Origin: Thuidium tamariscinum
Taxonomy: Eukaryota > Streptophyta > Bryopsida > Hypnales > Thuidiaceae
DNA length: 64,000 nt
NCBI GenBank assembly: GCA_947034885.2
Contig: OX344752.2
Span: forward strand, 1,240,001 to 1,304,000
Direction: 5' to 3'
In this document: one piece after another, positions 1 to 12,400 of the stretch
Layout: the number at the start of each line of letters is the position of its first letter
Numbering within the stretch: the first letter of the stretch is position 1
Notes under the pieces: model-generated
The model's database searches: none
What the model was told of the DNA's origin: nothing
The model's input: only the letters and a program-made list of their open reading frames with translations
Position numbers and translations under genes: made by a program

Positions 1-752
1 TCGTCTTCTCCACACGATAAGCTCACTAAATCATTCAATTAGGGTTTCTTCAGTCGAGAGATGTGCTACAGTGTGGTTCTCTTCAGTGTCTGCATTGTGT
101 CATCTTCGTTATCAACTGGACCTGAAGGACGGGCGGAGCTTCGCTATTGACCGAGTTTTACAAGAATTTAGAGCCTCATTAATTTCTTCACGTTCTGTGC
201 TCAGGTGAGTTTCTGGACTTCGTCTTTGCTGGCATTGATCGTAACCCTAAATTCTTGGGAGAGTTTTTTTCCCAAGGGGGAGTAGCATAGGAAATGTTGT
301 AAAATTCGGTTGAAATTGAAACGAATTGGTCTCGGGAGATCGAAACTCAGCCGGGGTTTTCTGTTTTCCGAGTCGTAGTTTAGTAATGATTTTACCGCTT
401 TTTGACAATTTTCAATCTTCCCTTTTGTACTTAGAGATTTGGAACTGAGTCTTCGATGTCAGAGTCGAAGAAGACGCAGTTCAAGGCAGTCGAAAACGCA
501 ATTAGAATAGAAGAAATGAGAAATTTCGTTTTTTTGCTAACCCTGGAAATGGTCCGAGTTGGATATGTGGTTGCAACGAGCTGATGTTGCTGAATGTGAT
601 GCCCTTTGCTCGTTCTGAGTGTTTGGTTTTGCAGAATGGATGACTGTTAGTTCCAAAGTTTGGTGGGTATGCGAGTCCGGGAATTAGGGTTTAGGGTTTA
701 TGTGGAGAAACTCGATCTTGATCGTGTTGCACTGGCTTGAGTGGTGAGCATC
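1..752 (+). promoter_or_regulatory. 5' leader of the maturase gene with probable leader intron and short uORF
   Basis: A good donor (TCAG then GTGAGT, intron from 205) pairs with an acceptor ending at 634 (GGTTTTGCAG), which suggests an intron in the 5' untranslated leader. Directly after it, at 636-650, lies a five-codon upstream ORF (ATG GAT GAC TGT TAG). The main start codon at 753 follows about 100 bases later. The leader intron and uORF are inferred from consensus only; the transcription start may lie left of the window. Confidence 0.35.
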
Positions 753-2837
753 ATGAGTTTCGGGCACCGCATTGGTCTCCAACTCAGTAGAGCTTTGGTG
801 CGTTCGAATGCGGGGATTTATCGAAGATGCGTTTCGGTGACTGCCTTCAAGCCTGAGAATGGAGGTACTTGTCAGCCCTCCTGTTGCCCATTTTCAGTGA
901 TGACGTTGATATGTAGCAGCTGTTGTGTTCATGAAGATTTCTGATTGACTTACCTTGTATTGGTTTTGGAGAGTTGAGAAGATGATTGATGTTGAGGGCC
1001 AGCTTGGTTTTTGTGTTTTTGATAGGCAAGAGTGATAGTGGGTGGAAGTTGTACCCAATTGATCCATCTGAGGAAGTTCGACAAGAGCCGTGGTTGAAGT
1101 CCGCCATGGATACTCTCAATCGGGAGCTCATGCGGCAGGGTACTCGAATCCGAGGTCAGTGTTTAAAGTGAAATTGCTTGCTTGATGTTGTTGGGGTGAA
1201 TCGAATTTCTCCTCAAAATTTACTGCAAGATCCATGCGAATTCTGACCCTAAGTCCTCAAGCTAAACATAGAAATTACAACTTGGGAAGCTTATTGTAGT
1301 AACTATCGAAACGTATTTCTATGGTTCAAATCTGCGGGGTACGATTTCTTCTTTCTATTTGTACATCTTGGTGCCTTCTTTCAAGGTTCCTAAATGATTT
1401 ATTTGACTTCTTGCAAGTAGCTCTGCCTTGGCTTTCTCCATGGGCTGTTCTTGGTCACCTAGAGTGGGTCTTAGAGCGGGGACTCAAGTCTTCCTATGGA
1501 ATATTGCAGGCAAACCCGTGGATCCAGCTTTGATACCTCCGTCGCCCGCTGCTGAATATGAGAAAATCTTTGAACAGCACTTTCTTCCATGTTCCCACGG
1601 GTTTAGATCGGGTCTTTCACAGCACACGTGTCTGAAGCAAGTACGCCGTGATTTTCAGGGAACGGTTTGGTACATAGAGGGGAAAAGCTTGTCGAAATAC
1701 TTCGATCAGATTCGACCGGAAACAGTGGAACGACTGTTGACGGATAAGATTCAGTTCCGGACTTCCAGGTCTCTAGAGAAGCATTTGTTGGCAAGCCTGA
1801 GGGCATCGGCACGGCGCGGCATCACGAGAGATGGTTTTGATCCTCTTGCTTCCAACATAGTGCTGCACGAATTAGACACCTTTCTAATGCGCTTGAAGCG
1901 CATTGTAGACAGGGGACGGCGCCAGACTGCTACCCCTGCAGTGTTCAACGTTGCCAGAACTGCATTGGCTTTAGACCGTACTGCTTTTAGGTTGGTTACA
2001 CAAAATAATCGAACGATCTCCTTAAGCCCTCCTCAGGACCCTTATTTACGACGTATCACCTACACCCGCTTCGCTGATGACTTTTTAATAGGAATTATAG
2101 GACCTCGAGTTCTTGCAGTGCGAATCCAGGTATTAGTAAACAAGTTTTTAAAAGTGAAATTGAATATGCAGGCTGATCCTGACAATTTTGAAATATCTCG
2201 AGCCAAAGACAGCAAAGTTCCATTTCTGGGGTACCTTATAAGCAGAAACCCTGACAGAGTTCGGAAGTTCTGTCGTAGGCAGGGCGATAAATGGATTACG
2301 TATAGGGTGGAGGATTATGGAACACTGTGTTTCCTGGTGGACATGCCGAAGGTGATTAGGCGCCTGGCAGAGAAAGGGTTCTGTGACAAAAGTGGCAATC
2401 CGAAGCCCAATTTCAAGTATTATCAATATCCACAAGACAAATCTGTGAGGGCTGTAGGGAATATACTGCGGGGACTTGCTGATTATTACCATCTGGCGGA
2501 TTCGAAACGCCAATGTGTCAACCGCCTCAGCTATATTATGCGGTCATCACTGGCCAAGAATTATGCGGCCAAGTTCAAGTTAGGCTCCTCCGCCAAGGTG
2601 TATAAGAGGGGTGGTAAAGATTTCTCTCGACCTATAAAGGTCAAGGGTGACTCTTCACCGAGAAGTGCACCTGCTGGATCATTCTCTGTGGGGAACCGTG
2701 GTGATAGAACTGAGAGGTTACCACGTCGGAATGCATTCCCCTTCACCAAGTACCGAGAAATTCCTCGGCCTGATAGAATGGGCCTGACAAGAGATTGGGA
2801 GCAGCAGAGGATGACACGTCGCTCAAATCGTGCGTGA
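753..2837 (+). CDS. nuclear-encoded, mitochondria-targeted group II intron maturase (n-MAT-like)
   Basis: Three exons fit in phase: 753-864, 1026-1154 and 1510-2837, giving about 522 aa. The first 37 residues are rich in Arg, Ser and Leu with no acidic residue until near the end, like a mitochondrial presequence. The body is a group II intron RT/maturase protein: an HGFR block near residue 105, FADD at about 268-271 inside YTRFADDFLIG, and a clean maturase X domain near 395-455 (LADYYHLAD, SLAKNYAAKFKL, SAKVYKRGGKDF). There is no HNH endonuclease after it, only a basic tail. RT motif A reads EGKS where EGDI is usual, so the first catalytic Asp is Lys. The PQG motif is also gone, and the usual RT segment before the HGFR block is missing. 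It probably acts only in splicing mitochondrial group II introns. Alternative: a decayed mitochondrial transfer, but intact splice sites and a long frame argue against that. Confidence 0.8.
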
Positions 2838-5677
2838 GGTTTTGACGGCATGGTGCGCTGCCGGATGTGAAAGGTATTTGTTTCTAACAAATATATCCAA
2901 GTGTTTGTCGATCTCTGAAGGACCGAGAAGCTCAAATTGAGTCTCCTGTGCTGATTTTTGAAGATCGGTCATCTTGCTGATTGTACTCTCCCTTACACTG
3001 CAGTCTGAACTTTGAAGAATTCAATTGCAGTCTGCATTCCATCTTTGCTTTCTATATATTGGTTGCTGAGCAGCGCAGGGGCGAATATCCTTTATCCTTG
3101 GACCGTCACGTACATTCATCCTGCACGGGAGCAGCTAATTGTAAGGTTTGTGTTCAGTGTACTTCTCTTCGTGATCGGTGCCTTGATTGTGGCAAAATAA
3201 CTCGTACTGGAAAGGATCGCCTTGTCTATGCAAGTTTTTGTAATGTCTTAATATTCTTTGCTGCAGGGTGAGCATATCTGACATCTAATTGATCTGTTTG
3301 CAGTTCAAATGCTCTTGATAATTTGCATCTCTGGTAGATACGGATGCTGCGTATACAATAGGAGCTGCAGTATCTAGTGAACGCTGGTGTTACACACGAG
3401 TGAAAGATGGAAGCAATGGAAAATGTGGGTACTTGAAGCCAGTCCCTTGTATGAACAACTCTCAGTTCTTAGAAATTGAAAAATACAGTATGCATTCTCG
3501 AGCTGTTGTGACATGCACATTTGAGTGCAAGTTCCATCAAGTTTACACTTCCAAATCGTGTGAATGTTGAGAGACATTAAGGGAGGTTTGATCTAATTCT
3601 GCTGTTACCAGTGGAGAGGAATGTCACCCATGTGGGTTTGACATTTAGTAAGGTTGTAGCAGAATGGTTAGATCTAAACCGGATTCCTGACTTGAGTACC
3701 GGTATGCTGAGAACATTCTATATCATGACAATCCAAGCGATTTGAAGTGATAAATATGTGATAATTTGTGTTATTGGAATCCGTGATATGATATGATTCT
3801 TAGTGTTATTAATCGGTGTTACTGTGGTACTCAAATTTTATGCCTTTCTCTTGACCTGACAGCTGATTTAGAGTACTCCTCTATGACCTCTGGCTGAATC
3901 ACATTCTAAGAGGGAAATGTGGAATCACCTAAAACCGTCATAATAAGCAAATCGGCATATACTCGGGAGGAAATTTTTCTAGAAATTTTTCTTGTAGTGT
4001 TAGCAATCGAAAATTTTGAATTTCATAAAAGAAATAGAATTTTTGGGAGAGTAGTGTTTATGAATTTTGTAAGTGGAACTCCATAGGCCACTAGAATTGT
4101 CACATAGCTTGATACTAAAACCAAAATTTAGAGAAATTGGTAGTCAATTAATCACATTGAATATGAGAAAGGTTTAATGGAGGCCTACTTGTTAGGAGTG
4201 AATGTGGGGATGTTTTTACCTCAATCAACAAAGTTTATAAATTGTAGAGTCTTTGGCCTAGCAATTTGTTCACAAGGGTTTGAGCATATAGTATTGGCAC
4301 AAGTATCCCCTCTAAGGATTAGGATGTTATGACTTGTACCAAGTGGTGGAATTGCTCATTTCCATCCAACACCTAGATAAATCCAAATAAGCAATTGAAT
4401 ATTCATTTGCTTCTACTATTTAATTACCAAAATTTGGTTGGATGTTGGTGGAAATCAAAAGACATATTCAAATTCTCTTTTTGTATATTTTTTAGACAAC
4501 ATGTGAATAAACTATTAATTTTATAGTAATGTATATAAAAGTGCTTCTAGGCTTTGATGAATAGAGGTTGTACATTTTAGAGAGTAATATACAAAGATAT
4601 AATTGGATGCAACTACCTTGATCTTTAAAGGATTGAGCTAAAATGTTTTTGAAGAGAAACTATTAGAAATTACCATCATTTTAGTGCAATGGCTAATATT
4701 GGAAATAAAAACTTTTTTTTTAACTTCCAACATATAAGAGTGTTGAAGACTATTAATATGACAACATATGGGAATAATTTTAGCCCCACTTGATTGTGTG
4801 GATTGAAAGATTATAATGTTTGAATCAAGAAAAATCTTCTTTTTACACTTGTGAAATGGCTAGTTAGTAAACTATAAGCTTTCTTGGAGTAGAATCTTTG
4901 CTCAACATAAAATTCAGTATATTTTTTGGACAACGCCTTTGAGTGTTGATACTAAATCTAGTCAAATAAATTTAGCCAAAATGTCAAAAACAAATTAGGG
5001 AACTACCTTATGCAAAATCATACTTGCAATATACTAGTCAACTTTGGATGATGTCTTGTGCAGTAAGGAAATTTTATATTTGAAATTTAAATAGTGAAAA
5101 CTTAGAGACAAGAATTTCAAATGTATAGAAAAATTTCAAGAACTTTGAGGTTGCAAATATCAAGAAAACAAAAATATTATCTTTCTAATTTGCCCCAATA
5201 ATGTTTGTAAAGTTTTGACTCCTCTTGGAATGAGATTTATACACTAAAAGTCTTTTCATGAAGCATTGGCATATTATATCATATTAGTTACATATATGTC
5301 AAATTTCAATAGTAAAATAGGAATTTATAAAAAGACATTCAAACTACCCAAATTGACTAAATTTTATTAGTGAACACTATTTTTGCCCTTGGAATCTAAT
5401 CAATTTTTTTACATTCCTACACGTGCATTAGAGGTTGGTTTAGGTTACCCTAAGGCTACTTCTTTGTAGTACAAGGACACATGCAATGGGACTCATTCAA
5501 CCTCATCATTTTCAATCAAGTTATTATTTTTTCAATCAAATTTGCCTCCCTTTGTTATGTCATAATTGGTTTTGCATCATTGTGGGCATTGAATGATGGT
5601 AACCTTTGTCCTACCTTGCCTTGATGGACAATGCTTTCTTTTTTGGTCACTATCATAGGTGTATGATGAGTGACAAT
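2838..5677. other. 3' flank of maturase gene and AT-rich spacer
   Basis: The first few hundred bases have higher GC content and probably hold the 3' untranslated region. From about 3700 the DNA becomes AT-rich with only short chance ORFs. No gene is recognisable. The one structured signal is the CACTA-type terminus at 3981-3999. Confidence 0.5.
3981..3999 (-). repeat. solitary CACTA/EnSpm-type terminus
   Basis: Read on the minus strand from 3999, the sequence is CACTACAAGAAAAATTTCT, which matches the classical plant EnSpm/CACTA terminal inverted repeat start. No matching plus-strand terminus is visible to the left in the window, so this is probably a truncated relic. Confidence 0.45.
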
Positions 5678-5957
5678 TACTACAAGAGAAAGGGGTATAT
5701 TAACCCCTAAAGGATTGTTGTCCCTTCTAGGAACAGAATGGATTTTGGGCACATTCTTACGACCTCAATTCTTGGTAAAACTTTCTGAAATTTTTTCATA
5801 AGATAGAAAAATTGATTAGCTTTGCGGGAATACAATTTTTATTTCAATTGGTGCTTGGCAGCAAAATTTGTACTATAAAAAGTCCAGAATTGAACTTAGC
5901 GGGCAACAAAGAAAATTTTGCAAAAAGACAAAATTTAATTTTTTAATTTTTTTACCT

Positions 5958-5998
<41 letters not shown>

Positions 5999-7410
5999 TT
6001 GGTCTACATGTGAAGCTTTGATTCATACTATTTGGACTAATTATGAGAAAGTTATGAACAATATTGTATTTCGGGCAATTTCAACATCCTTTCAAAAAAA
6101 TCACTTGTAGGATTCATTCATAAATGTAATTTTCACAATTTTCAAAAAAAAATTGTTGGAAAAGGTTTCATTTACTTATTAGAACAATCTCACTATTAGA
6201 ATTATTGTGTTTCAATTCAATATATTAGAGCTATTAACCATTTAGTTTTTCTTTCAATCTTGGACCTACTTATACTTAACAATTTTTTAAAGAATGGTAA
6301 TCAAGTGATTTTTTTGTGAATTTTTTTTCTTAGAATCTCAACTCAATTCTTTAACACAAAATTTTCTTAATTCAAAGTTCATAGTGTAAAAAATTTCCAA
6401 AAATGGTAGTCAAAGTCATCTGAAATTATAAACCGCAACTCAAAAAAAATTTCTTTTCCAACTTTGAATGCTCATATCTTCCAATCTATATAGTCAACTC
6501 CATGAAATTTTTACCACATGATCTTTAACAAGTTAAGTATAAGATCCTATAGTTAGATTTCTAAGAAAATGTTTTTGTTTTGTTTTCTTGGATGAATGCA
6601 ACCAAAATGGCAATTTTGAATGTTTTATGATAGAAAATTGGTCTTAGTCTTGTAGGGGTTAAGTAGAGTCCTAGTAGCCAAGGTGAATGCATGGTTTGGT
6701 GTTTCACTATTGTTCAAGGTTAATTCATTAAATTTTTAATTTTAGCAAGGAAAGTCAATTAAAAAAAGCCTTCATAATTTCATATAAACATATTTAAAGA
6801 TAGACTTCATAAGTGGTTGACCAAAAAATATATTCACTTGAAACTTCAAATATATTATGCAAAGGAAAAAATATATTAAAAAAATATAATCCATAAGAAA
6901 TGACTTCCTAAAATTGAGCCTAATTTCACTCTATACAAGTCAATAACCATATGAAATAGAATGATATTGGCATCAAAGAATTAATTTTTAGATAAAGAAT
7001 GTTTTCAATTACTTTAACATTAGTCGCTATAAACCATTTCTATGTGTTTATCTATAAAAAAAATTCACATGTAGTATACTTAATTGTTGTGAGAGTCTTT
7101 ACATTTATCTTTAAGAATCAATAAATCATTGTTGATAGACATTGGTTGTCAAAAAATATATATAGATGCCTTTTCAATCAACTACTTATACTTTTTAATC
7201 AAAAATAGTATAAGGGATTATAATAATTTGTGTGACATTTACTTTGAAATGTATACTCTCCGTGAAACCAACCTTGTGAAATGATTATTGGAAAACCAAA
7301 CTATGCACCTACCCAATAGTATAGCCCTATAGTAAATGAAAAATCTCCTATCCAAAAGGTCATTTATTATAGGACTGACCATACTTAAAACATCCTTTTT
7401 ACTTGTAGTG
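5678..7410. mobile_element. candidate non-autonomous CACTA-like element
   Basis: The left end reads TACTACAAGAGAAAGGGG and the right end, on the minus strand, reads CACTACAAGTAAAAAGGAT. Both ends are flanked by AAT (5675-5677 and 7411-7413), as a 3-bp target duplication of the CACTA superfamily would be. The first base of the left end deviates from C to T. The 1.7-kb interior is AT-rich, includes a TA microsatellite and has no transposase frame. The pairing of these two ends is inference. Confidence 0.4.
5962..5995. repeat. TA dinucleotide microsatellite
   Basis: An almost perfect run of alternating T and A, about 34 bases, lies inside the candidate CACTA-like element. Confidence 0.9.
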
Positions 7411-7586
7411 AATTCTTATGCCAAAAGGGGCTATGATTTCCAAGCACCATGACATTAGAACTGAAATTGGCTAAGCCATGAACTCATGCTTTTGCCAATT
7501 TCATCCACAATTTGCCTATAATTTTTATTAATTAAATTTTGAGGATTCATGAAAAACACATTTTTGAAGGGTTGAGATTCAATAAT

Positions 7587-7805
7587 CACTATAAAAAATT
7601 CCTATTTTAGATAACAAGCCTCGATTTTTTTTAAATAGATTTTAGATGATGTCAATGTTGACAATTCAATGTTTTTATGTAAACATTGATGTTATGTTGA
7701 ACATTTTCCTTCACATAAAAATATTGGGTTGTCAACATTGACATCGCCTAAAATCCATTTAAAAAAATTGGGGCTTGTTATGTAAAACACGGGTTTATTA
7801 TAGTG
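7587..7805. mobile_element. CACTA-like foldback MITE, 219 bp
   Basis: The two halves form long inverted repeats of roughly 95 bp. The left begins CACTATAAAAAATTCC and the right end, read on the minus strand, begins CACTATAATAAACCCG. The arms share ATAACAAGCC, TTTTTTTAAAT and GATGTCAATGTTGACAA. A 3-bp AAT duplication flanks it (7584-7586 and 7806-7808), matching CACTA insertion behaviour. It has no coding capacity. Confidence 0.8.
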
Positions 7806-9471
7806 AATTTAGTCCAAGATTGAATACAAGTGGTTTATCTAGGTTTTTGAATTAGTGTTTAAAATTGCTAAAGAAGTTTTAAACACTAGTTGATGAGATT
7901 GAGGTTTGTTGGATGAATTGATTGTTGGTTCATGAGATTGAGTCTTGAAATGGTTCATGAGATTGTCACATACATGCTATAGTTGTAGATTAATTGAATT
8001 AAGAGTATACACGTAGTTACAAATGTCATGGCATCTTGCATTCAAGGTATGTTCTTTTGATTGAGTAAGAATAAGTGATTGAAGATCAAGTAGATTTGAG
8101 TTTCCATTTTGAAGAATTTTAAAACAAAAATATATTGACAATTCTATATATTTATTTAATCCTATTACTAGCAAATAACCACAATTTTGTACTTGAGAGG
8201 TACTAAAATTTGTAGGTGACAATAATTGTAGTTTGCATGGCTACTTGGTAGTATTAGCAAATTTTAATAGGAGTCTCAAATTTAGTGTATAAGACTTCAA
8301 GAGGCATTGATTTCTTTAATAGCTTAGTTCAACAAGACTGTGAGTTAAGTAGAATTGAGATTGAGTGATAGTTATGATATTCATTGATGAATTACTATTC
8401 TTTAGCTATTAGCAAACCAAATTTGCATGTGAATCCACTGATCTTCTCTTTTGAACTTGAGTAGATTATCAAAGTGGCTATTTAAAGATGTTGCTATTCA
8501 TGTATTACCTTAGTTGCTTCAAGGTTCTAAATGTATTGTTTCCTCTTGAGTTGATGATCTGCTATACGAAACCTATAATATATTGTTTTTGTTAATTTAT
8601 ACATATATTCCAAATAGCAAAAAACTAAAATTTATTTGGCAACATCTTTCACCACAATCTTTCATCTTTGGTTGAACAAACTTTTTGCTTTATAACTACA
8701 TGAAAGATACTTAAATGTTTACATTGATGATTTGAAGTGCCACTATTGCAATTCCCAAATAATTATACGCTAATGATTTCATGATCTTACAATGTTGCTT
8801 TACAAAGTTTTTGCAACTCAACAAATACAAGTATCACCTCAAGAAAGAAACAATTTAGGTTGAGAATGAACCCTCAATTCAAATTAGATTCTAATCAAAA
8901 ATAAAAATAAAAATCTTTATTTAAAATATAACATCATTAGATTATAATCTCAAGAAAATTTACTAACATTCAATCTATAGCTAATTCTAAAATTAGGACT
9001 TTTCCTTTGGTTTGGATGCATAGGTTGCATTGTTATAAACAACACAGTTTAACCATTATGAATTTAGGAACCTAGTTGGTTCACCCTATTCACAAATCAT
9101 TAATTAATCAAGGTCACAACAAAAAAAATGAAAAGTCAATTTGCATTAACTTTGATGATCAATTATACATTGAAGGGACCCTATATACATTTGTTTGTAC
9201 TTCACTACAAAACATGGATTTTTTTATGCAAGCAAAGTGGCCATCTAGCATTTTTTTGCAATTAATCAAGTGAGATGGAATTATCCACAACCTATGAAAT
9301 TTCTCAATGATGTTTTTTTCATCTAGACACTACCAAAGTGGGGGGCCATTGCAACTATATAAAGCCCCCTACCTAATCATGTTGAACTTGCCCCATTAGA
9401 TGCATAAAATTTTCCTACTCAACCATTCTTCATGGTTCCAAACCAATTAAAAAACAAATGGTATTTCAATG
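7806..9471. other. AT-rich spacer
   Basis: No gene recognised. A short minus-strand ORF at 7977-8222 is AT-rich and resembles no family I know. The GC content rises at about 9475, where the last exon of the downstream minus-strand gene begins. Confidence 0.5.
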
Positions 9472-12400
9472 TTAAAGCGTAATGGGGGTAAGAAATGATC
9501 CCTGTCCAATTACCTGAGGGGTTACACCATCTACAATCCAACCCATCAAAGTGAAGCCCACAGGAGCTTCTTCAGCACTAGGAGCTTTCAGCTGCCTCTA
9601 AAATCAGGGTTAATGCGACGAATAAACTATTTATTAGAACGTCATCACTGAACTACTCTTGTCGGTTGTACTTGATGAAACATGCGAAATATCCCAGGAT
9701 TCGGTAACTACCTACTTCGTCAAGCGGAAGCTTGTACGAAAGGTTTTCTGACGCCACCAAAAGAAAAATAATGATCCTATCCAAGGGCAGGTTGTCACCA
9801 ATGCTACATAAGTGAGAAGCCAAAAAGTTCTTCTGTTTTGAGATGCTAACCATGTATAACCTGTAGAGTTTGAAGAATTTGCCTCATTCCTGCCACCTGC
9901 CAGCGGATTACTCTTGTCCGTAATAGCAGGGGAGGAACAAATGCCGAGATTGGTATCCTTCAAAATCATCCTGCGGTCGCTCATGCTTGAGACAGCCAAT
10001 TTTGTTGCAACTTCTCGGCAATTACTGAAAGAAGACGTCACTGCTGAACTGACGGGAACTTCAATGGCCTGGAGTGTACAATCCCTCAAGGCACTGACGG
10101 TCCGATTCTTGGAGTTGCCTTCCACATTGTCTTCATTTGACACGCCGTTATCAAGACTACACTGCTGTGTGGTTGCCGGCAAATCTCGCAACTACACCAT
10201 TAAAATCTGTGTTAGTAACAGAGATGAATACAGACTTGAACAAGATGAAATTAGTTTTACTTCTCTACAGTGATACTCTACACGTGATGACATCGACAAG
10301 TGGATACATTGCACAATATGATTGCAGTATTACATGTATTGATTTACGTGCCGCCTGATGTTCAATTACAAAAAAGTAAAGATAGACCTGTTGTAATAGC
10401 TGTGACAAGGCTGACTGCAATGTCGAAAGTTCGGTATTATCCTTGAAGGTAAGAGTGACCGAGGTCTGTTCCACATATCCATCCTCGTCGTCAAGATCTT
10501 TCAAATTTGAAACATCCTGATCTGGCAACGTCTTTGCCAGACGACCCTCCCCCTCCAATATGACATCATCCTCGTTGCTGTTGTCCTCCTGGCCTGGTAT
10601 TTTCAGATGCAAACAGCAATTTGTGATAACCATTTCACCCAAGCATTCCCATACTTGCTTTCGACTCAGATATTGAAGTGAAATCGGTCTACATCAACAC
10701 TGTTAATTCCAGACAAGTGCAAATGATCCAGGTTACTAGCTCGTACCTGTAATCTCTGAATTTGAGAGCTCAAGATCTTCAGCTGCCACAAGGCCACTAC
10801 TTGAGACATGTAGATAAGGGCCCTTGTCAACGTCCGACTCGGTTTTACTCATGTGCATGGATACCTGAGTCGCAGCATACCAAAAGACCAGTGAATTTCT
10901 TCAAGTACAATTTTTTAAAACGTTAAAAGGTCAACAAGAAGTTCACCAACAGATAAATTAGGCCGAACTTAAGAAACATGCTCAAATTTCGACGTCAAAT
11001 TACTATCCAGGTCGAGTGATCTTCCCTTCAGTCTAGCTTAACAGACAAAGGATCATTCACAGGTCAACAGACATCGGATCCACCACTGTTTAGGCCAAAC
11101 ACATTTTCATCTGCCAGCACCTCCGATGCTCGACACAACCCTACCTTCTGTGGTGTACACATAAGATCACTCGGTATTATAATGGCCATGAATTCTATTA
11201 AAGCACGTGCCCACCTGCACAAAAAGTAAAGCCTTGAGCAGACGATTATGGGAAGAAGCAGATCAAGATTGCTATGGAAACGCTCTGTGAATCCTTCAAG
11301 AGATTCCCAATGAATAAATTTGGTAGAAAGACGACGTTTATATTCAAGGACCCGATATCAAGAAAATAGAGGATACCAGATTGTCCGGGCTGTGAAGCCT
11401 TCGAAGAACGCGAGGTGACCTCCATGCTTCGTAGTTACCAGAACAACATTCGGATTTGTACTGCGCATCAGGTGAGAAACCCTCAATACGACTGCATTCA
11501 CAGGCAGCTGCACCTTCCTGCCTAACACAACAATTCATTTCTGCCAGTCGCGAGAAACACACTTACAGAATCTCATCCCAAGGTATAGCTTCTGCAGTAC
11601 AAACTGGGTCGTCCATCGCATTGAAGCAGAGCAAAGGCACGGCAACCTTCGTCAAAAAGTCAGCACTGCTGCAACGCCTATAGTAAGTGTCTACAGTCTG
11701 CATCCCAGTTCACAGCAACATGAGCGAGAGCAAGAAAAAATAGTGCTAGCACTTGGAACACAATCCATTATTGAAAAGGGAGGAGTAGGCCTCAGAGCTT
11801 AGAAAAGAAGAACTCAAGTACTACCAAAATCGACTACGATATCGCATTAAGTGATAATAAGTTCAGTCTCAACGATGACATGCAGTCTCAAAAAACGCAA
11901 TTTCAACGCTTAAAAATGAGATTCACTGTCCTGCGGGACAAACTTGTAGTTTTACAAAATTAAATAATGTTCAGCTTCAGCATAGTGCCCCCATAAATTT
12001 CATGATGCAGAAAGCACCTAGCAACATACTAAACCAAATACTAGCTGACGAGTTCATTCAACCAGGCCGATCAGGTTGGCAGCTGGCACGTCCCAATCAG
12101 CACCCAAGACGGGGTAGAGCTGTGGACCCGTGGCAGCCACAGACGCAGACATATTTGATGATTTCATTTTATATCTTTTTCAAAACAAGAAAAACTGACA
12201 CCTGAGAACATTTTATGTGATTTACACTGATGAAACACAAAACTGATCAGTCTAGAGACGTCAAATTCAAGCATGTGGTCATATGGAGGCTACCAAGACA
12301 CGAAGAACCCTATCGCAAATACTTCAGTACACAAAGAAGACGAAACGTCACCTCATACTTGCCAACATGCCGCGTACAATGATGATCAAAATCTCGGATT

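Noticed and set aside
7977..8222. 81-codon minus-strand frame considered as a retrotransposon remnant
   Set aside because: No protease, integrase, RT or RNase H motif could be recognised nearby.
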